The notes beneath the pieces were generated by a model that was not told the origin of the DNA, did not search any database, and was given only the letters and a program-made list of their open reading frames with translations. A stretch of DNA of 64,000 bases from Myxococcales bacterium. GTDB taxonomy: Bacteria; Myxococcota_A; Polyangia; Haliangiales; Haliangiaceae. The translations under genes and the position numbers were made by a program. Position 1 is the stretch's first letter, and each line of letters starts with the position of its first letter. Shown here piece after piece: positions 51,807 through 63,782 of the stretch. Where the stretch lies: positions 62,001 through 126,000 of the forward strand of contig JAEUJY010000040.1 of the NCBI GenBank assembly GCA_016794525.1, written 5' to 3'.

Positions 51807-51905
51807 GCGCGGCGACGGTATGGAAATACGGTCGGCGGCGCAAGGTCGCCGACGCCGGCGAATTCTTGCCGTCGGGGCGCGCGGCGGCGACACTCGAGCG
51901 TCCCC

Positions 51906-52899
<994 letters not shown>

Positions 52900-52913
<14 letters not shown>

Positions 52914-54054
52914 GCCGGCCGGCGCGGCGCGCCCGGCGCCGCCGCGGGTGTGGACCCCGGCGATGGTGCGGGTGATGGTGACGCTCCTGCTCGGCGCCGG
53001 CGTGGCCAACCTGTTCGTGATCGCGCCGCGGTTCCTCGGCGCGCTCGGCTACGACAAGCGCCAGATCGGCGTGGTCATGGGCGCCTTCAACCTGGCGTCG
53101 CTGGCGATGGCGCCGGTGGTCGCGCGGCTGATCGCGCGGCTGGGGTTCGCGCGGGTGATCGCCGGCGGCTGCGCGCTGGCGGCGATCGGCGCGGCGGTGT
53201 TCGCGCAGGTCGACACGCTGGCCGGCTACGCGACCGCCCGGGCGATCCAGGGCGCCGGCATGGCGTGCCTGACGATCGGCGCGGCGGCCTACGTCGCCGA
53301 GTCGTCGCCGATCGAGCGGCTGGCCCAGGCGCTCGGCGCGGCCGGCGTGCTGACGCTGGTGGCGATGGCGCTCGGGCCGGCGCTGGCGCAGCTGATCCAC
53401 GATCACGCGGGCTGGCCGTGGGTGTGGCGGGCCGGCGTGATCAGCGGCGTCGCCGCGGTCGCGACGACGCTGCGCCTGCCGCCGGTGGCGCGCCACGACG
53501 GCCCGGCCGCGGCGGGCGACGGCGTCGCGTGGGCCGCGCTGGTCGCGATGGGCCTCGCCGGCGTCGGCTTCGGGACGATCTGGTCGTTCCTCGCCGACTA
53601 CGGGCCGCGGGTAGGCGTGCCGCGGGTGACGGCGTTCTTCACCGCGTACGTCGTCGCGGCGATCGCGGCGCGGCTGGCGCTCGGCGGGCTGTCAGATCGG
53701 CTGGGGCGCGCGGCGGTGGCGCGGCCGGCGCTGATCGGCCACGCGCTGGCGCTGGCCGGCATGAGCCAGCTCGCCGCGACCTGGCACCTGGTCGCGATCG
53801 GCGCGGTCTACGGGCTGTGCCACGGCGTCTATTACCCGGCGCTGCAGGCGCTGGTGGTCGAGCGCGGCGGCGGCGGCCGCAGCGCGGCGATCGCGTCGTC
53901 GACGTTCGCGTTCGGGCTGGGCCTGGTGGCGGCGGCGTTCGGGCTGGGCCCGGTGGCGCGGGCCTGGGGCTACCCGACGATCTACGCGATCGCCGCCGGC
54001 GCCGGGCTGGCCGCGGCGGCGAGCGTCGGCGTCGGCCGGGTCACGGGCAGGTGA
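52900..54054 (+). CDS. MFS transporter
   Basis: 384 residues with about 12 hydrophobic helices and little loop sequence. The loop between helices 2 and 3 reads [15 protein letters not shown], and the equivalent in the second half is [15 protein letters not shown], the MFS GxxxDRxGR pattern. It is in the size range of drug or metabolite exporters. The substrate is unknown. Its ATG lies inside the end of the metallo-hydrolase gene, which suggests a joint task such as handling a hydrolysis product. Its 3' end overlaps the convergent vWA gene by 14 bp. Confidence 0.92.
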
Positions 54055-55279
54055 CCTCGCACTCGAACTCGGCCGTGCGCGCCGCGACCAGCGCGGTGCC
54101 CAGCTCGATGCGCAGCGTCGGCTGATCGCCGCACTGCCCCGGATCGACGCCGAACCGGTAGCAGGGCCGCGCCGGGTCGCGCGCCGGCGCGTCGCACGCG
54201 ACGAGCACCTCGCCGCCGGCGGTCGCCGTGCACACCGCCTGGGTGCCCGGCTGCGTCGGGTCGAGATCGAGGTCGAGCGACGCGCACGTCCCGATCGGGT
54301 GGATCCAGAACGGGGCCCGCATCGCCAGCCACGCCGGCTCGATCGTGGTGCAGGTCGAGACTCCGACGCCGGGGCCGGGCAGCGCGCGGAGCCGCACCGC
54401 CGGGCCCAGCGGCGCCGCCGCGGTACAGGCCGGGGCCAGCGCGCCGGCCGCGGTCACGACGACGGTGGCGTCGCCGGCGACGACGCCGATGGCACCGGTG
54501 TGGACGCCGCCGCGCGCCTGCAGCGCCGCCGCGGTCGCGATCGGGTCCCGGAGGCCGGCGCCGGTGCGCGGCCCGCAACCCGTCTTCGCGCCTGGCACCG
54601 TCGGGGCGTCGCCATCGCAGATCACCCCGCGCGCGAAGCACGCCGCGTCGACGGCGGCGTCGTCGCCGGCGATCGCGCCGAGGGCGTCGGGGCGCGCCAG
54701 CGAGCAGTCGTCGCTGTCGGTGACGATCAGCACGCCGAGGTCGGCGCGGTTGAACCGATGGAAGGCGCCCAGCGCTGGCAGCGCGCCGTCGAGGGCGGCG
54801 GTGGCCGCCGCCAGCGGCTGGCTGACCGCGCAGGTGGTGCGCGGGATGTCGAGCAAGCACGCGACGACGTCGGCGAGCGGGCCGGCGTAGTTGCGGGTGC
54901 TCGCGCCGAGGTCGAGGTAGTCGCCGTCGACGCCGCACCGGCGTGGGTCGGGGAGCGGCGGGACGGCGCGATCGGCGGTGCAGCCGGGCACCGCGGCGCC
55001 CAGCTCGCTGGTCACGATCGCGACCCGCACGTCGCTGCCTTCGAACGCCACCAGCTCGTCGGCGACGGCCGCCAGGGACGCGTCGAGCGCCGCCGCCGAC
55101 GGCGACCGGTCCACGACGATCAGCAGATCGAGGCGAAACGAGGGCGGCACGTACCGCTCGGTGCGGACGCTGCAGGCGAACTCGCCCGGATCGTCGATCG
55201 CCATCGGCGGGGCGTCGGCGCAGGCGCCCGCAGCCAGCGCGACCAGCGCGAGCGACGTCAGACCACGGGCCGGGGCCAT
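54041..55279 (-). CDS. vWA-domain lipoprotein
   Basis: 412 residues. The signal is APARGLTSLALVALAAGAC with a lipobox-like end. Residues about 45-300 resemble a von Willebrand A fold: the first strand LDLLIVVDRSPSA carries the metal-binding DxSxS, and GVLIVTDSDDCSLA a later Asp. Many Cys suggest disulfides, consistent with an exported protein. Similar lipoproteins are numerous in myxobacteria and lack a known function. The ATG was preferred over a longer open frame because it opens the lipoprotein signal. Confidence 0.82.
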   Translation of the reverse strand: MAPARGLTSLALVALAAGACADAPPMAIDDPGEFACSVRTERYVPPSFRLDLLIVVDRSPSAAALDASLAAVADELVAFEGSDVRVAIVTSELGAAVPGCTADRAVPPLPDPRRCGVDGDYLDLGASTRNYAGPLADVVACLLDIPRTTCAVSQPLAAATAALDGALPALGAFHRFNRADLGVLIVTDSDDCSLARPDALGAIAGDDAAVDAACFARGVICDGDAPTVPGAKTGCGPRTGAGLRDPIATAAALQARGGVHTGAIGVVAGDATVVVTAAGALAPACTAAAPLGPAVRLRALPGPGVGVSTCTTIEPAWLAMRAPFWIHPIGTCASLDLDLDPTQPGTQAVCTATAGGEVLVACDAPARDPARPCYRFGVDPGQCGDQPTLRIELGTALVAARTAEFECEVTCP

Positions 55280-55424
55280 GCGCCTGCATTCTGCAAGGTC
55301 CAGACCGACGCCAGCTCCTGCGCGCTCGGGGGCTTGCGGCCGAGGGAGCGTCAACCGGGTTGGCGATCGTGGCGAGCGAGGCGGATAGCTCGCCGGCCCG
55401 GGGGCGTGCTACACACCGCGTCCC

Positions 55425-56164
55425 ATGGCCGCCCGGGCGCCCGACGTCTCGATCGTCATCCCGATCTACAACGAAGAAGGCATCCTGCGCGAGGCCGTGA
55501 CCGAGCTGCGCAAGGGGCTGGCCGCGGTGCGCGAGGATCTCGGTGCGCCCGACCTGGTCTTCGAGATCATCCTGGCCGAGAACGGCTCGCGCGATCGCAC
55601 CGTCGATCTGGCGACCGGCCTGGCCGCCGAGATGCCCGACGTGCGGACGTTCTCGCTGGGCGAGCCCAACTACGGCAAGGCGCTGCGCCGCGGCATCGAG
55701 GAGGCGCGCGGCGAGCTGGTGATCTGCGACGAGATCGACCTGTGCGACACCGACTTCTACCGGCGGGCGCTGGCGCTCTTGCGCGCGCGCGGCTGCGACA
55801 TGGTCGTCGGCAGCAAGGCGATGCGCGGCGCCAAGGATCGCCGGCCGATCCTGCGCCGGGTCGCGACCCGGGTCATCAACGGCATGCTGCGGGTCACGCT
55901 CGACTTCCACGGCACCGACACCCACGGCCTCAAGGCGTTCCGCCGCGGCGTGCTGCTGCCGCTGGTCGAGGAGTGCGTGATCGACAAGGACCTGTTCTCG
56001 TCGGAGCTGGTGATCCGCGCCGGCCGCGCCGACGTGTCGATCATCGAGATCCCGATCCGCCTCGAGGAGAAGCGGCCGCCGGCGATCAACCTGGTCAAGC
56101 GCGTGCCGGGCGTGATGAAGGGCCTGGTCAAGCTGACCCGGGTCATCCGCTTCGGCGGCGCGCC

Positions 56165-56168
<4 letters not shown>
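55425..56168 (+). CDS. GT2-family glycosyltransferase (polyprenyl-phosphate-sugar synthase-like)
   Basis: 247 residues. GT2 start [18 protein letters not shown], then [16 protein letters not shown] and [20 protein letters not shown]. The acidic donor motif reads [14 protein letters not shown], with DEID in place of the usual DxD. A C-terminal [19 protein letters not shown] basic end fits membrane association. It resembles DPM1-type enzymes that make sugar-phospho-polyprenol. The stop overlaps the GTG of the next gene (GTGA), a polysaccharide deacetylase, so both act in the same glycan or lipid pathway. The product could serve the GT-C enzyme at 51806. Confidence 0.9.
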
Positions 56169-57127
<959 letters not shown>

Positions 57128-57141
57128 TACCTTCGCCCGCG

Positions 57142-60030
57142 ATGCGGAGGCTCGCGCTCGCCGTGGCGCTCGTCGTCGTCGCGGCGCTGGCCGGCTGCGC
57201 CACGGTGCTGCCGCGCTTCGAGCCGGACGTGCAGGCGGCGGTCGTCCGCGACGCGATGCGCGTGCTCGAGACGCCGCGGCTGGTGCTGTACTACCCGGCG
57301 CCGCGGCGGGCCGAGGCGGCGCGGGTGGCGGCGCGGCTCGAGGCCTGCGTCGCCGCGCTCGAGGCGCAGGCGCCGGTGCGCAACGGGCTGGCCCGCGCGC
57401 GTTACCACGTCGTCCTGCCCGAGGTGCCGTTCAACAACGCCTACGTCTTCCCCAAGGCGCTCGGCATCGAGGACGTCGCGGTGATCCCCACCGGCGACAC
57501 GCTCGACTTCGTCACCGAGTTCGGGCTGCCGCCGGATCCCGGCATGACCGGCTGCCACGAGCTGACCCACTACGTGCACCTGCGGCAGATCGCCGGCTTC
57601 TGGCGGGTGCTCGACACGGTGTTCGGCGACGTCGCGACGCCGCAGGGCGGCTTCGATCCGTGGTTCCTCGAGGGGCTGGCCACCACCTACGAGGCGCGGC
57701 TCCTGCCCGGCGTCGGCCGGCCGCGCTGGCCGGTGTTCACCAGCATGTTCCACGCGGCCTACGCCGGCGGCGAGGGGCTGCGCGGCGATGCGCTCTCCGA
57801 GTACGGGCGGATGGCGACGCCGGGCCACCAGTACCTGGTCGGCGCGATGTTCGTCGGCTGGCTGCTCGACACCTACGGCGAGGCCGCGCTGTGGCGGCTG
57901 ATCGGCGCGCAGGCGACGTCGGCGTCGATCGTGCTCGGCGTCGACGGCCGGTTCGACGACGTCTACGGCAAGGGCGTCGACGAGCTGCTCGCCGAGTTCC
58001 GCCGCCACGTGGCCCGGCGCTTCCCGCGGCGGGCCCGGCCGGCCGGCGAGGCGATCGTGCGCCGGCTCGGCACCGACAGCCGGTGGGCGTGGGCCCCCGA
58101 CGGCTCGACGGCGATCGTCGACGAGGACGTCGATCGCCCGCCGCGCCTGACCGTCCGGAACCCGGACGGATCGGTGATCGTCGAGATCAAGCTGGTCGAG
58201 ATCGGGCCGCAGCCGGCGCTGGTCATGGGCGGCGCGCTGCTCACGACCGGCCTGGGCTTCACCGCCGACAGCCAGGCGCTGTACCTGACCGCGCTCGATC
58301 TCGGCGCGACCACGCAGACCACGCGCTTGTTCCGGCTCGACCTCGACGGCGACGGCCGGCTGGTCGAGGTGGCGCGCGACCTCGGCTCGGGCGGCGCGAT
58401 CGCGCCCGACGGCGGCACCTACTACGCGCTGGCCGCGGACGGCGATCGCTGGAGCCTGATCGCCTACGACCTCGCGACCCGCCAGCGGCGCACGGTGTGG
58501 GCCGCGGCGCCCGGGCAGTACGCGCTGCGGGTCGCGCCATCGCCCGACGGCCGCCAGCTCGCGCTCAGCCTGTGGGACGGCGCGCGCTGGGCGATCTGGC
58601 TCGTCGACGCGGCCAGCGGCGCGCGGCTGGCCGAACTCACCGGCGCCGGCGGCGGCCCGGTCTACGACGCGGCGTTCGCGCCCGACGGCCGGGTGGTGTT
58701 CCTCGACGCGGTCGACGGCCGGTTCCAGGTCGTCGTGGCCAGCGGCGCCGGCGCGCGCGCGGTCGTCACCGACGCGCCCTACGGCGCGCTCGAGCCGCGG
58801 GTGCGCGGCGATCGGCTGCGGTTCCTGGCCCGCGACGGCTGGCGGTCGACGCTCGACGAGGTGGTGTTGCCGCCGGCCACCGCGCCGGCGCTGTTGCCGC
58901 CCGCCGCCGCCGCGCCGCCGCCGCCGTTCACGCCGACCGATCCGCCGGCGCGGGTGGTCGGCGACCGCGCCTACTCGCGGCTCGACGGGCTGCTGGTGCC
59001 GCGGCTGCGCGCGCCGACGCTCTTGGCGACCACCGGCTCGACCGCGGTCGGCGTCGCGCTGGCCGGCGGCGATCGGCTCGGCTTCCTGCGCTGGGGTGGC
59101 ACCGCCTACGTCGACACCGAGACCAAGCAGGTCAGCGGCGGCCTGACGATCATCGAGGCCAGCCTGGCGCCGTGGCAGGTGGTGGCCAGCGGCCAGCGGC
59201 TGGCCTACCGCGAGGCGATCGAGGTCGATCCGATGACGACCCGCACCGAGCGTCACGACGATCGCGGCGTCGCGCTGACGGTCGGGCGCAGCTGGCGCGC
59301 CGGCCCGTGGCTGTGGCTGACCGCGCTGGGCGAGGATCGCCGCGTCGACGACGCGCGCGCCGGCGGCGTCGGTGGCCAGGTCGCGATCGGGACCAGCGGC
59401 GTCGAGCGGACGCTGGTCGGCGGCGTCCGCCGGATGGTCACGCTGGCCGCCGACGTGACCGCGATGCGCTGGCTGCGCGACGACTTCCCCGGCGATCCCC
59501 CGGGGCTCGCGATGATGGTGGGCGCGCGCCTCGCCGCCACCGCGCCGCTGGGGCGGCGGCTGGCGATCGACCTCGACCTGCGGGCCCGCGCCGCCGAGGA
59601 CGGCTTCCAGCTGGGCGGCGTCGACGCGGGGACCGCGCTGTGGGCGCGGCCGACGCCCGACGACGACGCGGCGATCCGGACCCCGGGCGCGATCGCCGCG
59701 ATCGAGCGCGTGCGCGGCTTCGAGGCGCTGGGCGGCCGCACCGACGGCGCGCTGATCGGCGAGCTGGCGTGGCGCTACCCGCTGGTGATCGATCGCGGCA
59801 TCACCCACCTCGGCTTCTTGCCGGCGACGTTCGTGCGCCAGCTCGACCTCGAGCTGTTCGGCAGCGGCGTCACCGACCTGCGCGACTGGGGCTACGCCGG
59901 CGGCGGCGCGCTGACCCTGCACCTGGCGCTGTTCCGGGCGCCGCTGGCGCTGCGCTACCAGGCGTCGCGGACCTGGCTCGCCGACGCGTGGACGACGACG
60001 CAGGTCGTGACGCTCGGCGCTGACCTGTAG
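57142..60030 (+). CDS. lipoprotein with HExxH peptidase domain, beta-propeller and C-terminal barrel-like domain
   Basis: 962 residues. The signal ends in lipobox LAGC (LALAVALVVVAALAGC). Residues about 95-320 hold a gluzincin-like peptidase: HELTHYVHL (His139, Glu140, His143) and the downstream Glu177 in WFLEGLATTYEAR. From about 315 to 590 there are TolB/WD40-like blades (RWAWAPDGSTAIVD, LAFSPDG-like SPDGRQLALSLWDG). The last ~350 residues are alternating short hydrophobic strands that end in VVTLGADL, like an outer-membrane barrel. A peptidase-propeller-barrel lipoprotein would act at the outer membrane. It starts 14 bp after the deacetylase gene. Confidence 0.82.
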   Translation: MRRLALAVALVVVAALAGCATVLPRFEPDVQAAVVRDAMRVLETPRLVLYYPAPRRAEAARVAARLEACVAALEAQAPVRNGLARARYHVVLPEVPFNNAYVFPKALGIEDVAVIPTGDTLDFVTEFGLPPDPGMTGCHELTHYVHLRQIAGFWRVLDTVFGDVATPQGGFDPWFLEGLATTYEARLLPGVGRPRWPVFTSMFHAAYAGGEGLRGDALSEYGRMATPGHQYLVGAMFVGWLLDTYGEAALWRLIGAQATSASIVLGVDGRFDDVYGKGVDELLAEFRRHVARRFPRRARPAGEAIVRRLGTDSRWAWAPDGSTAIVDEDVDRPPRLTVRNPDGSVIVEIKLVEIGPQPALVMGGALLTTGLGFTADSQALYLTALDLGATTQTTRLFRLDLDGDGRLVEVARDLGSGGAIAPDGGTYYALAADGDRWSLIAYDLATRQRRTVWAAAPGQYALRVAPSPDGRQLALSLWDGARWAIWLVDAASGARLAELTGAGGGPVYDAAFAPDGRVVFLDAVDGRFQVVVASGAGARAVVTDAPYGALEPRVRGDRLRFLARDGWRSTLDEVVLPPATAPALLPPAAAAPPPPFTPTDPPARVVGDRAYSRLDGLLVPRLRAPTLLATTGSTAVGVALAGGDRLGFLRWGGTAYVDTETKQVSGGLTIIEASLAPWQVVASGQRLAYREAIEVDPMTTRTERHDDRGVALTVGRSWRAGPWLWLTALGEDRRVDDARAGGVGGQVAIGTSGVERTLVGGVRRMVTLAADVTAMRWLRDDFPGDPPGLAMMVGARLAATAPLGRRLAIDLDLRARAAEDGFQLGGVDAGTALWARPTPDDDAAIRTPGAIAAIERVRGFEALGGRTDGALIGELAWRYPLVIDRGITHLGFLPATFVRQLDLELFGSGVTDLRDWGYAGGGALTLHLALFRAPLALRYQASRTWLADAWTTTQVVTLGADL

Positions 60031-60090
60031 CCGAGCGTCAGCGACGGCTACCTCCGGGCGCACCGCGTCGCGAAGCGATCCGCGGCGAGC

Positions 60091-61266
60091 CTATGGGCGT
60101 GGTGCGCGCCGCCGCCGGCGCAGCCCGAGCGCCGCGAGCAGCGCGGGGCCGAGCCCGCCGATCGGGCCGCCGCCGCCGCTCGAGCAACAGCCGCCGGCGT
60201 CGTCGGCGGGCGGCGTCACCGTCACCACCATCGCGATCGAGCCGGCGTGCTCGGCGCCGATCGCCAGCGTGAAGCTCTCGGTCATCTCGGTCGCGGTGTC
60301 GACCGTCGGCGCGACCGCCGCGAACGTGAACTGCCGCACCTGATCGGGCGCGGTCGCCGCCTCGGCCAGCGCGACGCGGTCGGGCGCCAGCCAGCCCGGC
60401 CCGGCGAACGGGCTGGCCCGGCCGAGCGGCTCGGCGGTGACCAGCGCGGCGTCGGCGGGCCAGGTCGCGGTGCCGGTGTTGCGCACGGTGAGCTCGACGG
60501 TGAACGTCGCGCCGCTGGCGACGGTGCGCGGCGCGACGATCGACTCGACGCCGACCGCCAGCGCCGCGGTCGCGCAGCTCGGGCCCTGGGCGAAGCCCTC
60601 GGCCGGCGCCATCGCCAGCGCCATCGCGGTCATCGGGCCGTAGACGCCGTCCTCGTCGATCGTCGCGGTCGGGTGGTTGCGGTTCCACAGCCGCTGGAAC
60701 GCCAGCACGTCGGTGCCGCGCAGGTCCGGCGACGCCAGGTGATCGAAGTGGACGTCGTCGCCGGGCACGTCGTGGGCCCAGCCGTGGTCGCCGAGGATCG
60801 TCACCCACGCGCTCCAGTTGCCGACGTCGATCGCCCGCCCGCTCTCGTGGTTGGAGTCGCCGGGCGCGGCGGCCACCGGGATGCCGCAGCGGCCGAGCTG
60901 GTACCAGCGGTACAGCAGGTACTGCTGCGCGACCGTGCGGTAGGCCGAGGTCAGCTCGAGCGCCGTGCCGCCGCCGGCCGCGACCGCCGCCAGCAAGTCG
61001 GCGCGGCCGACCTCGCTGGCGTACGGCAGCACCGCGCCGCCGGTGAACACCAGGCCGTTGCCCTCGGGGAACGTCACCAGCTGGCCGGGCGCCATGCACC
61101 CGACCTCGCCGGCGATCTGCCGCGACAGCTCGAGCACCACCGCGGTCGAACACGACGTCGTCTCGTAGTCACCGACGGTGGCGGCCGCCGCGCGCTCGCC
61201 CAGCGCCGGCGGATCGGCGCACGCGCCGACGACGATCGACAGGCACGACAGGGCGGCGATGCGCAT
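60091..61266 (-). CDS. M15-family (VanY-like) peptidase lipoprotein with MYXO-CTERM-like tail
   Basis: 391 residues. Lipobox VGAC ends the signal (IAALSCLSIVVGAC). Residues about 90-200 contain the M15 zinc signature: SAYRTVAQQYLLYRW, DSNHESGRAIDVGNW (HxxxxxxD) and DDVHFDHL (HxH). A peptidoglycan-binding helix bundle follows (VLAFQRLWNRNHPTATIDED ... GVYGPMTAMALA). Then comes an Ig-like domain (about 250-350) and a C-terminal tail GGCCSSGGGGPIGGLGPALL with RRRRRAPRP, MYXO-CTERM-like. It should cut D-Ala-D-Ala or cross-links in cell-wall peptides at the surface. The start is set by the signal; a longer open frame precedes it. Confidence 0.9.
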   Translation of the reverse strand: MRIAALSCLSIVVGACADPPALGERAAAATVGDYETTSCSTAVVLELSRQIAGEVGCMAPGQLVTFPEGNGLVFTGGAVLPYASEVGRADLLAAVAAGGGTALELTSAYRTVAQQYLLYRWYQLGRCGIPVAAAPGDSNHESGRAIDVGNWSAWVTILGDHGWAHDVPGDDVHFDHLASPDLRGTDVLAFQRLWNRNHPTATIDEDGVYGPMTAMALAMAPAEGFAQGPSCATAALAVGVESIVAPRTVASGATFTVELTVRNTGTATWPADAALVTAEPLGRASPFAGPGWLAPDRVALAEAATAPDQVRQFTFAAVAPTVDTATEMTESFTLAIGAEHAGSIAMVVTVTPPADDAGGCCSSGGGGPIGGLGPALLAALGLRRRRRAPRP

Positions 61267-61383
61267 CGGGGCGCGCGATGCAAGCACTCGCGTGATCGTA
61301 CCGCGTCCGGATCACCACGATCCATCTGATCAGTGTCGAGGCGCCGCGGTTTTGTTGTCCCGGCGATCGGAGCCTGTTACCGG

Positions 61384-63675
61384 ATGTTGGGCATGTCGCC
61401 ACCGCTTCCGCTACCGAGGGCCGGGAGCGCGCCGCAGGGCGCGCCCCAGCCGTGCGTGCCGGTCGCCACCCTCGCCGTCGCGACGGTGTGGGTCGACGGC
61501 GACGAGCTCGAGATCGCGGCGATCCGGCTCGACTTCGACTACGACGGCGCGGTCGTCCGCGCCGGCACCCGCGCCGCCGCCACCCCGCGGATCCGCCGCG
61601 ACGGCCCGGCCGAGGTCGGCGCCCGCCGCGTGCTCGAGGGCCTGGGCGCGATCGACCTGTCGTGCCTGGACGACTGCGACACCGGCGGCGCCGTCGACTA
61701 CGCGGTGCGCCTCGATCGCGACGTCCACGCGCTGTGCGGGTTCTCGGCCTACGCGCTGCCGCAGCTGACCGGCCTGGGCTGGCGGGTCGCGGTCGCGCCC
61801 GACTACCCGTGGCAGACGGTCGCCACCGAGGTGCCGCTGGCCGCCACCGTCGAGTCCGACCCCGAGCGCCCCGACTGGTTCAGCCTCGAGCTGGGGATCG
61901 ACGTCGACGGCCACCGCGTCGACCTGCTGCCGGCCTTGCTCAACATCCTCGACAGCACGTCGAGCCTCGACCAGCTGGCGCGCACGCCGCGCCGCTGCAT
62001 CGCGGTGCCGGTCGGCGACAAGCGCTACCTGCCGGTGCCCCCGGAGCGGCTGCGGCTGTTGCTGGCGGTGCTGCGCGAGATGTACCGCGACAAGGGCGGC
62101 AAGCTGGGCGCGCCGATCGCCCGCGCCACCGCGCTGGCCGAGCTGGGCGCGGCGCTCCACGACACCGGCCGCCCGGTGCGCTGGGCCGGCGACACCAGCG
62201 TCCGCGACCGCGGCTACGATCTGGCGCTCGGCCCGAAGCCGACCGCGCCGGTGATCGCCGCCGGCCTGGCGGCGACGCTGCGCGGCTACCAGGAGGACGG
62301 CGTGCGCTGGCTGCAGCACCTGCGGGCGTGCGCGACCGGCGGCATCCTCGCCGACGACATGGGCCTGGGCAAGACGCTGCAGACGATCGCCCACGTGCTG
62401 CTCGAGAAGGAGGCCGGCCGCCTCACCCAGCCGGTCCTGATCGTCACGCTGACCAGCCTGGTCGGCAACTGGCAGCGCGAGTTCGCGAAGTTCGCGCCCG
62501 GGCTGTCGGTGATCCCGCTGCACGGCGCCGGCCGCCACGATCGGCTCGCCGAGCTGGCCAAGCACGACGTCGCGATCACCACCTACCCGCTGGTGTGGCG
62601 CGACAAGGAGGCGCTGGCCGCGCATCGCTTCCACACCGTCGTGCTCGACGAGGCCCACGCGGTCAAGAACCCCGACGGCCTGGCCCACGAGGCGATCCGC
62701 GGCCTCGAGGCCGACAACCGGCTGGCGCTGTCGGGCACGCCGATCGAGAACCACCTCGGCGAGCTGTGGGCGCTGTTCGACCTGGTCAACCCCGGCATGC
62801 TCGGCACCGCCGAGGAGTTCAAGTCCAGCTTCCGGGTGCCGATCGAGCTGCACGGCGAGGGCCGCCGGCTCGACATGCTGCGCGAGCGGGTGCGCCCGTA
62901 CCTGATGCGCCGGACCAAGGAGTCGGTGGCCAAGGAGCTGCCGCCCAAGACCGAGATCGTCCGCGCGATCGATCTCTCGGGCGCGCAGCGCGAGCTGTAC
63001 GAGGGCCTGCGCATGGCGGCCCACGCCGAGGTCCGCCAGCAGATCCGCGAGCGCGGCATCGGCGGCTCGCAGATCGCGATCCTCGACGCGCTGCTCAAGC
63101 TGCGCCAGGTGTGCTGCGATCCGCGGCTGGTCGGCGTCGACGCCGCCCGCGGCGTCACCGACTCGGCGAAGTACACGATGCTGCTCGAGCTGATCCAGAC
63201 CCAGCTCGGCGCCGGCCGCCGGATCCTGGTGTTCTCGCAGTTTGCGCGCATGCTCGCGCTGATCAGCGAGGGCCTGCTCGGCCACGGCATCGGCCACGTC
63301 ACGCTGACCGGCGCGACGCCCGATCGCCAGAAGCCGATCGACGCGTTCGAGAAGGGCCGCGCCGACGTGTTCCTGATCAGCCTCAAGGCCGGCGGCGCCG
63401 GGCTGAACCTGACCTCGGCCGACACGGTCATCCACTACGACCCGTGGTGGAACCCAGCGGTGCAGGCCCAGGCCACCGACCGCGCCTACCGCATCGGCCA
63501 GCAGAAGCCGGTGTTCGCGTTCAGCCTGATCGCGGCCGGCTCGGTCGAGGAGCGCATGCTGCGGCTGCAGCGCAAGAAGAAGAAGCTGGCCGACGCGATC
63601 TTCGCCGACGGCGGCTCGGCGGCTGCGGGACTTTCGGAGCACGACATCGACGACCTGCTGGCGCCGCTGGGCTGA
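61384..63675 (+). CDS. SNF2/Rad54-like helicase, short N-terminus
   Basis: 763 residues. Helicase core: Walker A ILADDMGLGKTLQTIAH, DEAH box VVLDEAHAVKNP, SGTPIENHLGELWALF, then ILVFSQFARMLALISEGLL, LISLKAGGAGLNLTSADTV and QATDRAYRIGQQK. All SF2 motifs are present. The ~220 residues before the core correspond to the middle of typical bacterial SNF2 proteins of about 1000 residues, and the usual N-terminal SWIM zinc-finger part is missing. An in-frame stop at 61327 prevents extension. It could be a natural short form or a truncated one. It should translocate on DNA and remodel protein-DNA complexes. ATG 61384 is preferred; ATG 61393 and GTG 61333 are alternatives. Confidence 0.9.
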   Translation: MLGMSPPLPLPRAGSAPQGAPQPCVPVATLAVATVWVDGDELEIAAIRLDFDYDGAVVRAGTRAAATPRIRRDGPAEVGARRVLEGLGAIDLSCLDDCDTGGAVDYAVRLDRDVHALCGFSAYALPQLTGLGWRVAVAPDYPWQTVATEVPLAATVESDPERPDWFSLELGIDVDGHRVDLLPALLNILDSTSSLDQLARTPRRCIAVPVGDKRYLPVPPERLRLLLAVLREMYRDKGGKLGAPIARATALAELGAALHDTGRPVRWAGDTSVRDRGYDLALGPKPTAPVIAAGLAATLRGYQEDGVRWLQHLRACATGGILADDMGLGKTLQTIAHVLLEKEAGRLTQPVLIVTLTSLVGNWQREFAKFAPGLSVIPLHGAGRHDRLAELAKHDVAITTYPLVWRDKEALAAHRFHTVVLDEAHAVKNPDGLAHEAIRGLEADNRLALSGTPIENHLGELWALFDLVNPGMLGTAEEFKSSFRVPIELHGEGRRLDMLRERVRPYLMRRTKESVAKELPPKTEIVRAIDLSGAQRELYEGLRMAAHAEVRQQIRERGIGGSQIAILDALLKLRQVCCDPRLVGVDAARGVTDSAKYTMLLELIQTQLGAGRRILVFSQFARMLALISEGLLGHGIGHVTLTGATPDRQKPIDAFEKGRADVFLISLKAGGAGLNLTSADTVIHYDPWWNPAVQAQATDRAYRIGQQKPVFAFSLIAAGSVEERMLRLQRKKKKLADAIFADGGSAAAGLSEHDIDDLLAPLG

Positions 63676-63681
63676 GTTCCT

Positions 63682-63705
63682 CGAGGGCTCGTCGCCGAGC
63701 CCTCG
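63682..63705 (+). terminator. hairpin after the SNF2 gene
   Basis: Arms CGAGGGCTCG/CGAGCCCTCG with a 4-nt loop start 7 bp after the stop. The stem belongs to the GAGGG...CCCTC family seen at 7949 and 46053 but lacks the second hairpin. No U-tract follows. Confidence 0.6.
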
Positions 63706-63782
63706 CCCGCCGGGTGCAACCGCCTCCGCCGCGAACGGCCATCGCGCGATGGTCCGCCTCGCGCATCCTGCGCGCCGCCCCG

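Noticed and set aside
49395-51905. Long plus-strand extension upstream of the metallo-hydrolase gene
   Set aside because: Similarity to the hydrolase starts only after 51906, and the extension lies opposite the GT-C gene.
61384-63675. Phage or mobile-element origin of the SNF2 gene
   Set aside because: No integrase, transposase, att-like repeats or base-composition change is visible around it.
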